A DNA stretch of 64,000 nucleotides, from the NCBI GenBank assembly GCA_026214975.1, contig JAOBSW010000322.1, positions 1 to 64,000 of the forward strand, given 5' to 3'. Position numbers and translations under genes: made by a program. This document shows, one piece after another, positions 33,386-45,634 of this stretch. Numbering within the stretch: the first letter of the stretch is position 1; each line of letters starts with the position of its first letter. The notes below the pieces were generated by a model. The model did not search any database, was not told the DNA's origin, and saw only the letters and a list, made by a program, of their open reading frames with translations. The DNA is from Gentiana macrophylla. Lineage: Eukaryota; Streptophyta; Magnoliopsida; Gentianales; Gentianaceae.

Positions 33386-35485
33386 TAACAAGATTTATTA
33401 GAGGACTTCTTCTTCTTTTCTTCAAACCTGATGCCCTTGCCTTTGATGCCCTTGCCCTTGATGCCCTTGCCCTTGTTTGTTGGGCTTTCCTTCTTTCCCT
33501 TGGAGCTTTCAGGCTTGCAACTCCCTTCCCCCTTTTTCCCATCACCAAACCTTTCTTTCAAAATTTTGTTGGCTGCCCAGATTCTGGTAGGGGGCCAAAT
33601 CTTTCCTCAATAATTTTGTTTGTGGCCCCAGTCACATTGAGTAAGGTGTTGAGTTGCTGGCCAGAGTAATCCATAATCTCATCCACATGGTGAAGTTGTT
33701 GGGTGTGAGCATTCAAAGTATTCACCAATGGTTTGAGATTTTCGTCAATCTATTCAGCTAGAAATTCAAGATTCATCATTTGGACATGATAGGGAATGAG
33801 ATGATGTAGGTTGGAAAGTAAGTTGCCCTGTTTCTCCATCATCTCATCTTGAACCTTAATGTGACTGATGACGGCGTCAATTTTGTGATTTAAGGAGGTT
33901 GCATCACTCCGTAAAGTATTTTTCAGATTTTGCCTGCTTTGATATTTCCTTTTCCTGTCCACAATTTGGGGTTGAATATCCAGATTGGAGATTCTCTCTA
34001 GATCTGATTATGTTGGTGTTGATGAATCAGCCTCCTCCTAACTAATATCTTCTTGTATGAATGCATCACCCTGCTCTTCCTCTTCTTTCTTTTTTTTTTC
34101 TTCAGCAATCTCATGATCCGAGAGAGATTGGTGAAGTTCGCTTGCAGTCCCTTGTCCTTGTGGGGACAGTGCTTCTTCTCCATATGCTAGAGCCATAAAT
34201 CCTTCTACAAGTGTCCCCCCTTGATCAATACTGGGGTTGTTGATAGGTTCAGCAGAGTGAGTTTGGTCAGCTGGCTCACTCGGCTATTTGTCAACTTTGC
34301 TGAGGCTTTTGAAAATAGCCTCTTGAATTGTAAGGTCAACATCATAAACCATCTTTTCTTGATCATCTTCAAGATGATCTCCTTCCTGTTTCTCTTCTGT
34401 ACCTTTGTCCTTCTCACTGTCAGTATCATCTTCCTCTTCTGTGTCATCAGATGATGTACGATGGTATCCTTCTTCACCTTCTTCCAAATAGGTGACTTCA
34501 TCTTGTTTCTCTTCTTAAGTGGGTGTATCAGCACTGATTACAAGAGGGGTATCCTTGTTGCTGGATATGCCTCCTTGTTGGCCTTGCTGGTCTTGGGATT
34601 TTTGGGATCTGATTCGCCTTCCAACTCCAGATCTGCTGCTTTCAGGCTCTTTCCTTTTGCGTCCCATTGATGGATGTGGTTTCTGGGAAGCCTTCACATA
34701 TGTATACATTACCTTGGTCTTATGCCATGGGTGCTCAAATATGGGTTTCACTTTCATTTGATTGAAGAGATGTTGCAGGGGAAACCCATACGATTTCCTT
34801 TCCCAAAAATTCACCTTTCTTCTGCAAGTTCTTGCTAGGTGCCATAATTGCAAGATCCATTTCCTTTTGAATTTGAGCCTTTAATCTGTTGAAGATAAAT
34901 TGTGCCCAGTTGAAAGGGATACCTTGATAAATGATAGCTATTATCTTGATTCTAAGTTCGGTCAAGTTTTCCATTGATCCCTTTCTTCCTTCAATGTTTC
35001 TAGTGATTACTGGTGCAAACTCAGTAAAGGGACTTTTGAGTGTTGATCGTGGGAGGTTGTACTTCTTGCTGTGCCTGCTAGGGTTCGTGGCGATTTCGGT
35101 CCCGAATGCATTGATGCCGATCTACATCTTCGTCACATCGACGGGACTAGTGTTGGATAGATTCAAGAATCTGTTGAGGAGTCCAGGAGTGACAACCACT
35201 TCTTTGCCAAGCATTTTGCTTACAATACAGTCTGGTCGTTTTACTTCTTGTTGGGTACAAACTTCACATTCTTCCATAAAGCAATCAAGGTTTCATAGCA
35301 TATACCTTTGATCGGGGGGTTTAGAAATGTCATCAACCCTAGATTCATACATCCATCCACTAATCTTTGAGCCTGTGCATCGCTTTCATAGAATGGGAGA
35401 TAGTGGTCAGGTCTGAAAATGATCCGGTGATGATCGATTTTTCATAGTATTTTTTTGATGGAGAGATTTGGGAAGATGATGCCAT
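33386..35485 (-). pseudogene. Extra 3' reading frame of Copia B (SIRE-type third ORF)
   Basis: The minus-strand ATG at 35485 (MASSSQISPSKKYYEK) opens a decayed frame of about 700 codons ending with TAA at 33386-33388. It holds an FNWAQFIFNRLKAQI segment near 34900 that matches FNWASYVVNRIKSDI in the parallel ORF of element D, a strongly acidic stretch (34284-34487) and a lysine/glycine-rich C-terminus with three KGKGI units (33428-33475) followed by EEKKKKSSNKSC. The N-terminal half may relate to the plant transposon-protein domain seen in SIRE-like elements; that is inference. No transmembrane segment or signal peptide is evident, so an envelope role is not supported. It is broken by frameshifts. 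Confidence 0.7.
33428..33475 (-). repeat. 15-bp coding repeat (KGKGI x3)
   Basis: Three consecutive 15-bp units encode Lys-Gly-Lys-Gly-Ile near the C-terminus of the extra ORF of B. Basic repeats of this kind can bind nucleic acid or act in nuclear import, but no such role is shown. Confidence 0.85.
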
Positions 35486-35600
35486 TGTTTTGGAGTATTT
35501 TAGAATGCAAAGCTTCGATTTTTAAGAGAAAGTAGGGTTTATGATTGCAAGAGGGCGTAAAGATTTCTGAAAAATCTCTAAGTGTGGTTTATATAGGATG
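35486..35600 (-). promoter_or_regulatory. Promoter-like leader of the extra ORF of B
   Basis: On the minus strand TATATAAA (plus 35588-35595) lies about 103 bp before the ATG. It is followed by an AC/CT-rich leader without ATG, typical of plant promoters and 5' leaders. It lies in the internal region, far from the LTR promoter, so the extra ORF could be transcribed on its own. Confidence 0.55.
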
Positions 35601-35933
35601 ATTTGAGGTATTGCGAACGTGGTTGAATATGGAAGGATTTTGTGACGTAATGACATGATTTTATGTATGTAAATCATGGTATTTGAGTGTAGTGGGGGAG
35701 TTGATTGAGGTAAGTAATGATAATTCTCAGGAATCGAGGTGTTTGTAATTCAAAAATAATATAGTTACCTCCACGATTATAAATTGATCTACACGTGTGT
35801 AATCTTCCACTGAATAATCCTCCATAACTCCCTTGATTTTCCACGTGTATAAAGCTGATTTAGTTAAAACCTTAGTTTGCCGTTTACTCCAATATATATT
35901 TCGGTGAAGTGACTTGGCTGGTGTAGTGACTTC
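35601..35933 (-). other. Spacer upstream of the extra ORF in B
   Basis: Non-coding AT-rich sequence between the RNase H stop (62767) and the promoter-like leader, once C is removed. The last five bases ACTTC are the left target duplication of C. ACACGTG motifs (near 35790 and 35838) could be G-box-like sites. Confidence 0.5.
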
Positions 35934-37712
35934 TGTAATATCATCGGATCAATCAAAGATTGACCCGATTACGCAGCGGAATGCATCAGATCTACATCTA
36001 AGCGAAACAAAGAACATAAATTAAAGATCAAACTACAAGGGGGTTTGGATTTTACCTTTTTATGGTTCTTAACTCCAAGATCAAAAGTAGTATTCACGCA
36101 AGTTGAGAAGCCACGGCCTTCCAACGTGTGTCTCCCAGCAACACCAGGTGGATGGTGTTTCCCGCCGCCGGACCTCCTTGATATGCTACCTAGAAAACCC
36201 GAAGTTTTCTAAACTCGAACCCAAGTATTATAGCAAAAAATTCCAAGCTATAATACACTTAAGAATGGCGTGTTTTATGTATGTCAAAAGGCTTGTGAGA
36301 ACTCTCTTTATATAGGAGAGTAATCCTTGTCCTCCAAGGATTTAATAATTAAGAGATAATTATTAGATTAATCCTTATTCCAAATAAAAGATAAATAAAA
36401 TGATTATCCCAAACAAATTAGGATAAATCATATTATTATCTAATATTCCATGAATTATCAATTAACAAATAAAAGATAAATCACACATTAAATAATTATC
36501 CAAGAAAACTAATTCCTTGACAAATAATTAATGAAACATGCGCCCCAACCTAAATTAAATAAGGTCCATGCGCATTTTTCCACACCTTGGGCTGATTCCT
36601 CGAAAAATGTATTTTCAAGTATTTAATTATCTAGTCCAACTAAACAATTAATCCACATATCAAATTAAATAGCCCAATCCACTATTTAATTGTAATTGAG
36701 GTGAAACGACGAGAAAACTAATTATGCTATTTTGGGAGCCACGTCGGGGACCATGGACCTATATTCAGTAGCTAAAATAAAATTATTCATCAGACAGAAT
36801 AATTATATCCAACCTATTAATTCCGGGATTACACCACCATAAACCCGAAACTGAACTCTATCGAATATAGATAACTTACACTCAATTTATGAGTCGAAAG
36901 CGTCCACTAATATAATCATTACATACGGATAAATCCTCCATAGACTGTTCATTTCAATTCGGGATATTTCCGTAAACCCTTCTCGAAACATAATATCCTT
37001 ATTTACCATTAACCCCCTAGTGATCAATTAGTTCTTAACCAATATGATATGAACTCACCGATCGATCAGTTTCTAGGGTTAACAAATAAGGGAATTGTCT
37101 GTCTACTTCCCGAGGGAAGGAATGGATTCCATATCTATGATAACACAGACTACTCACTCATCCCTAGAATAGAGCCAACGAGAAGTGTTTGGACACATCT
37201 GCTGAAGTGATCATTACTAACACATCAAACTCTACCCTGGTCTAAGCGGTTGTGCAGTGATCACCTCAGATTGAGATTAATCCATATATGATCATCTTGT
37301 GATTCGATAAGGCTTCGATTCACGGAATTATATCGAGAACTCAAATCAAATTGGTCTAGCCCTATATGATTATCATCATATATAAATGCCCCATTAGGTA
37401 CCCTATTACCGACAGTCCGGATAAGACTGTCACACCTAAAGTGTTATGGGCGCATTATTAGCAAATTAATCTAGAGACCTGTACTCAGATTAATAAATGC
37501 TACGGACTAAGTTAATTTTAAGTATATTTCACAAACTCAATCCTCGTGTGTATAGCCATACACTGAGTTATGTGATTACATAATCAATATACTTAGGGTT
37601 TTCTTTAGTGTATTAATATTGACAATAAATGCGAATAAATAAGATGAAATAAATTCTGTCATTTATTTAAATAAAACAATTACAAATTGTCTTACGGGCA
37701 TAAAACCTAACA
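35934..37712 (-). repeat. 3' LTR of Copia C
   Basis: Plus-strand ends are TGTAATATCATCGG and AAAACCTAACA, so the LTR reads TGTTAGG...GATATTACA on the minus strand. A TATATAAAG box (minus, plus 36306-36314) lies about 380 bp from the U5 end. It is strongly similar to 60906-62672. Confidence 0.95.
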
Positions 37713-37726
37713 ATCTCCCACTTGCA
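37713..37726 (-). other. Polypurine tract of Copia C
   Basis: On the minus strand GCAAGTGGGAGAT lies just before the LTR start TGTTAGG. A second similar tract, AGCAAGTGGGAGTTG, follows the pol stop at 37785-37800. Confidence 0.8.
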
Positions 37727-37799
37727 CGAAAGGCAAGTGAATTAATTGTTTTATAGCACACCCTATTTTTATATTACAGCAATACAACTCCCACTTGCT

Positions 37800-40700
37800 C
37801 TAAAGCAAATAACTCATGTCCCTAATACCAATAGTTTCCAAGTGCCGGTTGAAGACTTCTAACGGTAATGTCTTGGTGAATGGATCAGCAGGGTTGTCAG
37901 CAGAGGCGATTTTCATGACGGAAATGTCACCTCTTTGGACTATCTCTCTGATTAAATGGTACTTTAGCTAAAAATGCTTCGACTTGCGGTGACTACAGGG
38001 TTCCTTCAAATTTGATACTGTCCCATTGTTGTCAGGAACTTTTTGAGCAAAACTACTTCCTTAGCTGCCTCAGAGGCCGCTATGTATTCAGCTTCCATAG
38101 TAGAATCAACCGTGCTGGATTGCTTAACGCTTCTCCAAATGACTGCACCACCACCAATGGTAAACACTGAGCCTGAGGTAGATTTGAAATCATCTCGATC
38201 GACCGAAGTCGAGTCGTGTGTACCTTGTACATCCAGGTTTGCACCCGAATATACCAAAGATATAATTCCTAGTCCTCTTCAAGTACTTTAAGAGGTTCTT
38301 TACTGCAAACCAATGCTCATTGCCTGGATTCGACTGATAACGACTGACGAGTCCAACGCCATAACAGATGTCAGGTCTAGTGCACAACATAGCATACATT
38401 AGACTATCTACAGCCGAAGCATAAGGCACTCTTTCCATAGCCTCTGTTTCCCCAGGAGTCTGAGGACTCTGAGTCTTAGAGAGATGGATGCCGTGACGAG
38501 TTGGTAGGTAACTCTTCTTTGCGTCTGTCATGCTATATTTAGCCATCACCTTATCAATGTATGTGGCTTGTGAAAGAGCTAACATCTTGTTCTTACGATC
38601 CAGTATTAATTGGATCCCAAGAACATAATTCGCCTCTCCCAAATCTTTCATTTGGAATTGGCTGGCCAACCAAATTTTAACGTCCGACAACATCCCTTTA
38701 TCGTTTCCAATTAGGAGAATGTCATCTATATACAACACTAGAAATGCAACCTTATCCTTAATGACTTTCTTGTATACACAAGGTTCATCTGGATTTTGTT
38801 CGAAATCATATAACTTAATGGTTTCATCAAATCTATGATTCCAAGACCGAGATGCTTGCTTCAACCCATAAATGGATCTCAGCAACTTGTACACTTTGTG
38901 CTCTTGGCCTTCTTTGATGTATCCTTCTGGTTGCTGCATATAGATTTCGTCGTCGAGAAAGCCGTTAAGAAACGCTGTCTTGACATCCATTTGCCAGATT
39001 TCATAATCTAGGCATTCAGCAATAGAAAGAAGGATCCGGATGGATTTAAGCATGGCCACAGGGGAGAAGGTCTCTTCGTAGTCTATACCCTCTCTCTGTG
39101 TGTAGCCCTTAGCTACAAGCCGTGTTTTAAAGGTTTGGACCTTACCATCAACTCCTCACTTCCTCTTGTAGAGCCACTTGCTACCTATGGGTTTTACCCC
39201 TTCGGGGCAATCTACATGATCCAGACTGAGTTAGAGTACATGGACTATATCTCTTGATTCATCGCGTCAACCCATAGATCCTTGTCACGATCATCCTTGG
39301 CCTTGCGAAAGGACACTGGATCATCTTCCACACCATTAGAGACGGCTACGCTCGCCTCTGATTGTCCACACCGATTTGGTGGCCGAACCACTCTCTCAGT
39401 ACATCTGGGTGGATTCGGATTAGGGGTGACTGTTGCATTCGTAGTGTTGTCTACAGTGACACTAGGTGGCACTTGTGGTCTGACCTCGTCAGAAAGTAAC
39501 TCCTCAAGTACGACTTTACTTTGAGGCTTGAGGTCTGTCATACACTGATCCTTTAAAAACGTGGCATTAGTCGAAACTATCACCTTGTTATCTTCCGGAT
39601 CATTAAATAGACCTCCACGTGTTCCTCTAGAGTAGCCTAAAAACATACATAGTTTTGTACGTGTTTGTAGCTTCGATGTCAAGTCATTCAGCATATGTGC
39701 AGAACAACCCCAAATGCGAAAGTGACGTATGCTTTCACGATGTCCCTTCCACAGCTCCGAGGGTGTCGTAGTGATAGACTTTGACGGTACTGCATTCAAT
39801 ATGCAGTCTGCTACTTCTAGAGCATATCCCTAGAAAGATATCGGTAGTGAGGCGTAGCTCATCATTGATCTGACCATGTCAATAGATGTTCTATTTTTCA
39901 TTTCAGCAACTCCATTTTGCTGAGGTGTCCTAGGCATAGAACGTTGGGAACAGATCCCATGTTCAAGTAGGTAGTCAGTGAACTTAGTATCTAAGTACTC
40001 TCCTCCACGATCAGAGTGAAGGCATTTGAAAGACTTACCTAACTACCTTTCGGCTTCTGCTTGAAATTCCTTAAACTTGCCAAAAGTCTAGGATTTTCGA
40101 CGCAGCAGATAAACATATCCGAATATCGAGTAGTCGTCGATGAAAGTAACAAAATACTCGAATCCGCCTCTATATTGCACATTCATCAGACCACAAAGGT
40201 CTGAATGTACTAACTCTAGAGGTTCTTTGGCCCTATTCCCTTTTGACGAGAAGGGACGCTTAGTCATTTTTCCCTCCAGGCAAGATTCGCAGTCCGGCAA
40301 TGAGTCAACAGATAACTCTTTTAAGTTATTACCCTTAGCCAGTTGTTTGAGTCTTTCCAAGGAAATACGACCTAGCCTAAGGTGCCAAAGATATGTACTA
40401 TCTTCTTTATGAGAAATTTTCTGCCTTTTAGCATATTTTTTATGCGCTACTTTAAACATTACAGTATTTAGCAGGGGAAAGTGCGTTGGTTTAAGGAAAA
40501 ATAATCTGTTTTCTAATACAGTAGTACACAAAGTAAAACCATTCTTTGAAATAGTAAACTCATCATACATAAAAGAAACAGAGAACAACTGGTCTTTCAA
40601 AGCAGAATACGAAATTAAAAATTTCTCCTAAAGTTCGGAATAAAATAAACATTGTCTAACTTCAAAGTTTTATTTCCAAATATAACTCAACAGCTCCCAC

Positions 40701-40840
40701 CGCTTTCGCTGAAACTAATGCCCCGGTGCTGACTCTCATAACTTGAGCTCATTCCTCTAGCTCCTGAAACGAACTATGGATCTGCAAAGAAGAACATACA
40801 TGGTTAGTAGCTCAGATTATCCAAAGATATCAAATTGATA
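37800..40840 (-). pseudogene. pol of Copia C (integrase, RT, RNase H), lightly damaged
   Basis: On the minus strand the order is gag-pre-integrase (STYLWHLRLGRIS, CESCLEGKMTKRPF; 40600-40280), integrase core (ELVHSDLCGLMN, FVTFIDDYS; to 40088), integrase C-part and linker (39799-39245), reverse transcriptase (WQMDVKTAFLNG, LLRSIYGLKQASRSW, LYIDDILLIGNDKG; 39059-38200) and RNase H (KSTSGSVFTIGG, STMEAEYIAASEA; 38240-38060). It ends DMSYLL and TAG at 37800-37802. The catalytic IDD of the reverse transcriptase is intact. Breaks occur near 40085, 39250-39060 and 38200, so it cannot make the full polyprotein as it stands. Confidence 0.92.
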
Positions 40841-41753
40841 CATCTTTAGCTACATTGAAAGATTCCAAGACAAGTAATTCAGGATTACCTTTCTTATCTT
40901 TCCCATTGCTAGCCTTTACCTTCCCATCCTTTACATCTTTGAGATATACGGGGTAGTGACGACGCCATTGCCCTATCTCATTGCAGTAATGACACTTGCC
41001 CTTGGGCTTGGATGGTGTATTTGGCTTAGCCTTCCTCTTCATAGGTTTAGGCGCCGGCGCAGTTTATTTCTTATTCTTTGGCTTACCCTGCTAGTTAGAC
41101 TTAGATGCCTTGGCTACGACCATATTGGCCTCAGCCTTCTTTTCCTGCTCTTGGGATTTATCTTTCGTAGAAAGACCCTCGTAGACGTGAAGTTCGTTGA
41201 TCAACTCCGTCATGGAAATGTGAGCCTTAGACATGACGTAGCTGGTCCGGAACATTAGAAAATCAGATGTCAGAGATTCGAGAATCACTGACACTTGGGT
41301 AGCATCGTCTATAGTCGTACCATGAGTTGCTGCATCAGTAAAGTAACTAATCATGTTCATCACATGACTAGTAACCGACTGACCCCGCCTCATCTTGGCA
41401 TTGACAGCCTTCCTCACGGCCTCGTGTCTTGCTTGATCAGACGGTTTGCCAAACATGGTGGTCAAATGCTGCATGATTTCTCGTGCAGTATTAAAACCCT
41501 CAATCTTGTTGCGAATGACATCCGACACAGAGGCTAAGAAGATGCCTCTTGCCTTATTATTCGCCTCTGTCCATTTTTTATGTTGATCGCAAATGCGTTT
41601 AGGCGGATTTTGAGTGGGAAGAACAGGGCACTCCTCAGTCAAAACAAATTGCGCATTCTCAAATACGAGCAGCGCGTTTACGTTACATTTCCACTTAGTA
41701 AAATTGTCTCTATTTAGCTTATCATTCAGTAAAGTTTGAATTTATGAAGACAT
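40830..41753 (-). pseudogene. gag of Copia C
   Basis: Minus-strand ATG at 41753 (MSS then a stop) with the capsid frame continuing at 41642-41091. Motifs are LLNDKLNRDNFTKWK near the start, a 183-codon capsid block, and a CCHC zinc knuckle at about 40985-40945 read as CHYCNEIGQWRRHYP, where the expected His and last Cys are changed to Gln and Tyr. One early stop and a break near 41090 separate the pieces. The protein would form the particle and bind RNA. Confidence 0.88.
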
Positions 41754-43756
41754 GTTGCTGTAAATAAAATGACAGAAATTTAATCAAATATACACTACTA
41801 TAATTTGTATTTTAGGAATAATAAACTATATAAAGTCTATCCTACCATTCCAAGGATTTAACCTCGCATCGTACCGCCGCCTTTAGGGTCGGTATTAGCA
41901 CAATGACGATTAAACTGAGACAATCTCTCTCAAGGATTAAGCTTCCAGAATCGAACATCTCATGGGAATCAGACATCCCGACTCTTAATCATTGATTACC
42001 TTCCTTTTTCTAGCCTAGATATTTCGAAAATATCCATAAAGAGTGTGACCTAATATATCAGACCTCAAAGTATGCCCCAAGTATGCCGCCTTTAGGGCCG
42101 GATAGTGACCCAACGAGTACCCGAAATCCTATCCTTTCGGAGACCAAGCCTTGAATTTTGATAGGGGTGAACACCATCCTTAAAGGGGTGGAATCAAAGC
42201 GGCACGTGGCGTCACCCTTCTCTCACGTGATTGCATCTATAGTAGAGGCTGTGGGGTTGGCTGTCTCCTTCCCCGCTCCCACTCAATAATTTGAAAAAGT
42301 GGTGGGTTTACTAATTACGGTTTCGGCCTTGACAACAAGAAACAATAAATTAAAGTACTCCGAACAGGGTCGGTTAGGTAGGCAAGCCTACTCCGTCTTA
42401 TTCGTTGGAATATATGTGACAGTTCAGGCCAATCCGGCAAGAGAAGCCCCGTTTAGCCCGAGGGCTTATCGGCTATGCTATGTCTTGTCGAATCTGGCAG
42501 TAACGTACATCACACGTGGAGGAAGTCGATTGAGCGTAAGCTTCGGTTGAACTCGCCCAACCATGGTTAGACCATTTCGAACCCATGTACTAAGATTCTC
42601 CGATTTCTAAATTGTCACCCAATGCGTAATCTCGTTTCTGTTTAAGGTGGGTTCACCGAAAACTCAACGATTTATCTAAGTGGGATTCACCGAGAATCCA
42701 TCACTAAAATCGTAACGATTGACAAAACCTGGGTCCTCGGGTTTTATAATTAGCTACTTATTATTTAAGTACCACATATTAAATTAAAAGCATTCATACT
42801 AATTATTCGAGTTATACACGTCTACTTTAATTCCAAATTAAAAAGCTACGTGTATGCATTGGAGTGGAATCATGAAGATGCAAATCATGGCTATTTTCGG
42901 TTTTAAGCACGTAATCTTGATCAAACACAAAATTATACCGAAAAGTAAACACCGAGATGGACCGTTGGTACCCCGACTAACTATTTTCTAAGGAAAAGTA
43001 AAACTTATACTATGTCTTGAGTCTTGATCTTGAATCTTGAACTCGAACGCCGGATCATGAACCACTTAACACCGAGAGGAGAAAGGTTTTTTTTTTTAAT
43101 TAAATAAAACAAATATTATTATAATTATCAAAAACCCTTTTAAATTTTTTTTTATATTTTTTATTTATTTTTATTAACATGACACTGCTGTGTCCAGATT
43201 ATTTACCAAATTTTTTTTTTATTTTTTTATAATTGCAGCCGAAAGGCTGTTTATTAAAGCAGAAAAAAAAATTGCATGCAGCCGCATAAAAAACCCTAGC
43301 CGCATGCTATGTTTATTGAAAAACATACTTATAGCGACGCTTTTCAGCGTCGCAGAAAGTCCTGTATCAGTTTTTATTATAAAAAAAAACAGGTTTTAAC
43401 CGTTTCTCCTCATTCATACCTTGGGTTTCGCCTCGATCTTCAATTTTTAGCTCTTCATCTTTTCGAGCCCGGAACATCAAAATTACAATAAAAGATGCTA
43501 CTTTTACATATTTCGAAAATTGCATAATTAAAGATACAAATCTTATGCTCAATTGTTACTAAACAATGGAGCTACAAAATAGATCTACGGGTAAACAATA
43601 CCAACTCCAATCCATCTCTTCAACCACAACATTCACAAGCATACAACATGATGAAATTTCGAATTTTACCAACAAAAAAAGACGAAATAAAAACACCTAA
43701 AACATGTTTTTTCACTCCAAGATCTAAAATTCATATACTTTGATCGTTAGATCAAA
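41754..43756 (-). other. Long untranslated leader of Copia C
   Basis: About 2 kb between the primer binding site and gag with no convincing frame. It has two copies of GCCGCCTTTAGGG (near 41876 and 42087), an unusually GC-rich patch (42170-42560) and T- or A-rich runs near 43090-43220. The inverted pair GCGACGC and GCGTCGC near 43334-43352 forms a small hairpin. Packaging and dimer signals would be expected in such a leader. Confidence 0.6.
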
Positions 43757-43769
43757 GGCTCCGATACCA
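43757..43769 (-). other. Primer binding site of Copia C
   Basis: On the minus strand TGGTATCGGAGCC, one mismatch from the initiator tRNA-Met site TGGTATCAGAGCC, separated by nine bases from the LTR end. Confidence 0.85.
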
Positions 43770-43778
43770 CTTATTAGA

Positions 43779-43787
43779 TGTAATATC
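43779..43787 (-). repeat. Terminal 9 bp of the C 5' LTR, left of D
   Basis: TGTAATATC is the plus-strand left end of the split LTR. The last five bases ATATC are duplicated at 60901-60905 by the insertion of D. Confidence 0.9.
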
Positions 43788-45517
43788 TGTTGGAAATAAA
43801 ATTTATGTTTTGATGATAATTCATCTTATTTATTCAAAGTATTATCTTAACCTCATTGATGAAGTGCTGAAGCTAGCTGTTATAGTGAAAAGCTAAAAGA
43901 TGTCTAGAATCGGATGTTTAGGTTTTACTAGAGTCTCGATATTTGTATAGGTTACATCATACAAGCCTTTGTAATAGTTAGTGTGTCGTAAAACCGGCGG
44001 AAGTCATTTAGAAAGCTCGGAAATCATCAAGATAAACAAACCGACTCGAGGATACACCAATATGAAAATCGAAGAAGATAAGTTCATTTGAGGACACAGA
44101 CTCGGTTGGCTTATCTGGAAGATGAAGAAGCGAGGGTCTGAGACTCGCCATCGAAGATTGAAGAAGCGAGGTTCAAACTCGATTATGAAGACTATGTCGA
44201 GAGATCGTAAAGTTAGACTTCGGGCAAGATTGTGGTGACTGAATCGACTTTATGGATCTTGTATGAAGACCTTAGAATCAAAAGGACAATGAATTCTTAG
44301 AAGACAATGAGTCATGGTGTACTCGATTAAGTCAATTATAATCGATGAAAAGCGAGTCATGAATCTCGATTAACGCTCCAAGTCACCAAGAAAGCGACAA
44401 GTGATAATATCAAGATAAAAGCGATAAGGAAACTCGATTTTATATGTCGGGTCATCGAAAAAGCGATAGTACGGTCGAATGTTATAAAGGAAGCAATTTT
44501 ATTGGATGAGTTTCGCGACACAATGAACGGTCGAGAAAATATATCCGTTACAAGATAGACGTTGATACAATTCGAATTCAAGCCAAATGAACGTTGGACC
44601 TCACACTATAAATAGAGGACTTTGCACCAAGGGTTATATACAAAGATTTAACAGATTTACAAGCATATTTGTGCCTTAGTCTTTTTATTCAAATTGCTAT
44701 CATCTCTGCGCTATAACAAGATCATATCTAGAATTTCTTCAAATGTTCAAGCTACAAAGAATTTATCAAGAATCATACACTTTTGGAGAACCACAAACAA
44801 GAATCAATTCATTGATTCTCAACCAACTTTGATTCTATATCAAAGGTTTAGACTGTGAAGCAAACCGGGAAGGTTTTGTCAAGGACAGTTGTTGCAAGTA
44901 GTCGGGCAGACTGTGTTTGTGGTGGTAGCTGGTGAAGAGGCAATTCAACACTCCAAGGACCAGTGTTCAAGCAAATGAAGAGCAGCAATTCTACCTGTTC
45001 TACAACTGTTTAGATAGTGAAGCTAGGGATTAGCCAAGGACTATTGTTTAAAACTTTTTGTAACAGTTCACCTCAAGAAGTTCTAGTGGAATTTTCCTCC
45101 GCACCACAGGGGAAGAGAGGTCGTAAAAGATTACACCACCTGGAACCTCTATAATATTCACCTTATTTACTTTATGCATTTATTTATTTACTCAGCATTT
45201 ACTTACAACATTTTGATAATTAATTGTTATACACTTCACAGTTTACAAACTGACATTCATCAGAAATCAGTTTACCACACTCAGCTTTCATAAAAGAATA
45301 ACAAGATCAAGAAAAAGGCTAGAAATATATCCGCTGCCGGTTGACTCAGCTTTTGCTTAAATCAGTTTGAGTTAATCTCAGCTCAGTCAGCTTAACTCCA
45401 CACAAGTTTTAACTGAACCTTAATTTGTTTAAATTCAGTTTAGGAAAGTTTTTGGTGACAAGTTTATTCACCCCCCCCCCCCTCTAAACTTGTGTTAGCC
45501 TTTCCAAGAGACCAACA
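43788..45517 (+). repeat. 5' LTR of Copia D
   Basis: From TGTTGGAAATAAAATTT to GAGACCAACA. TATAAATAGAGGAC begins at 44607. A C12 run lies at 45471-45482. Between about 43920 and 44540 many sites reading CTG or CAG in the 3' LTR read as CG here. Confidence 0.95.
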
Positions 45518-45532
45518 ATTGGTATCAGAGCA
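45518..45532 (+). other. Primer binding site of Copia D
   Basis: ATTGGTATCAGAGCA follows the LTR end and matches the initiator tRNA-Met 3' end. Confidence 0.92.
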
Positions 45533-45634
45533 GTGTTTCTTTGACAAGATATCATTTGCTCTATATCTCCTCTAGTTGATCTGATTTGAAAGCTCAGTTC
45601 CAGCAAATTTACTATCAGTCTTCACTCACTCACA

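Larger units (their letters stand above)
31839..35933 (-). mobile_element. Copia B (SIRE-like), 3' half
   Basis: A minus-strand element inserted in the gag of A. This part contains its 3' LTR and an extra reading frame downstream of pol. It is interrupted at 35933 by Copia C and resumes at 62678 with RNase H. The left flank CAATC (31834-31838) should be half of its target duplication. The far end lies outside the window. Confidence 0.85.

Noticed and set aside
33386..35485. Envelope gene in the extra ORF of B
   Set aside because: No signal peptide or membrane-spanning segment is visible, so an envelope function is not claimed.
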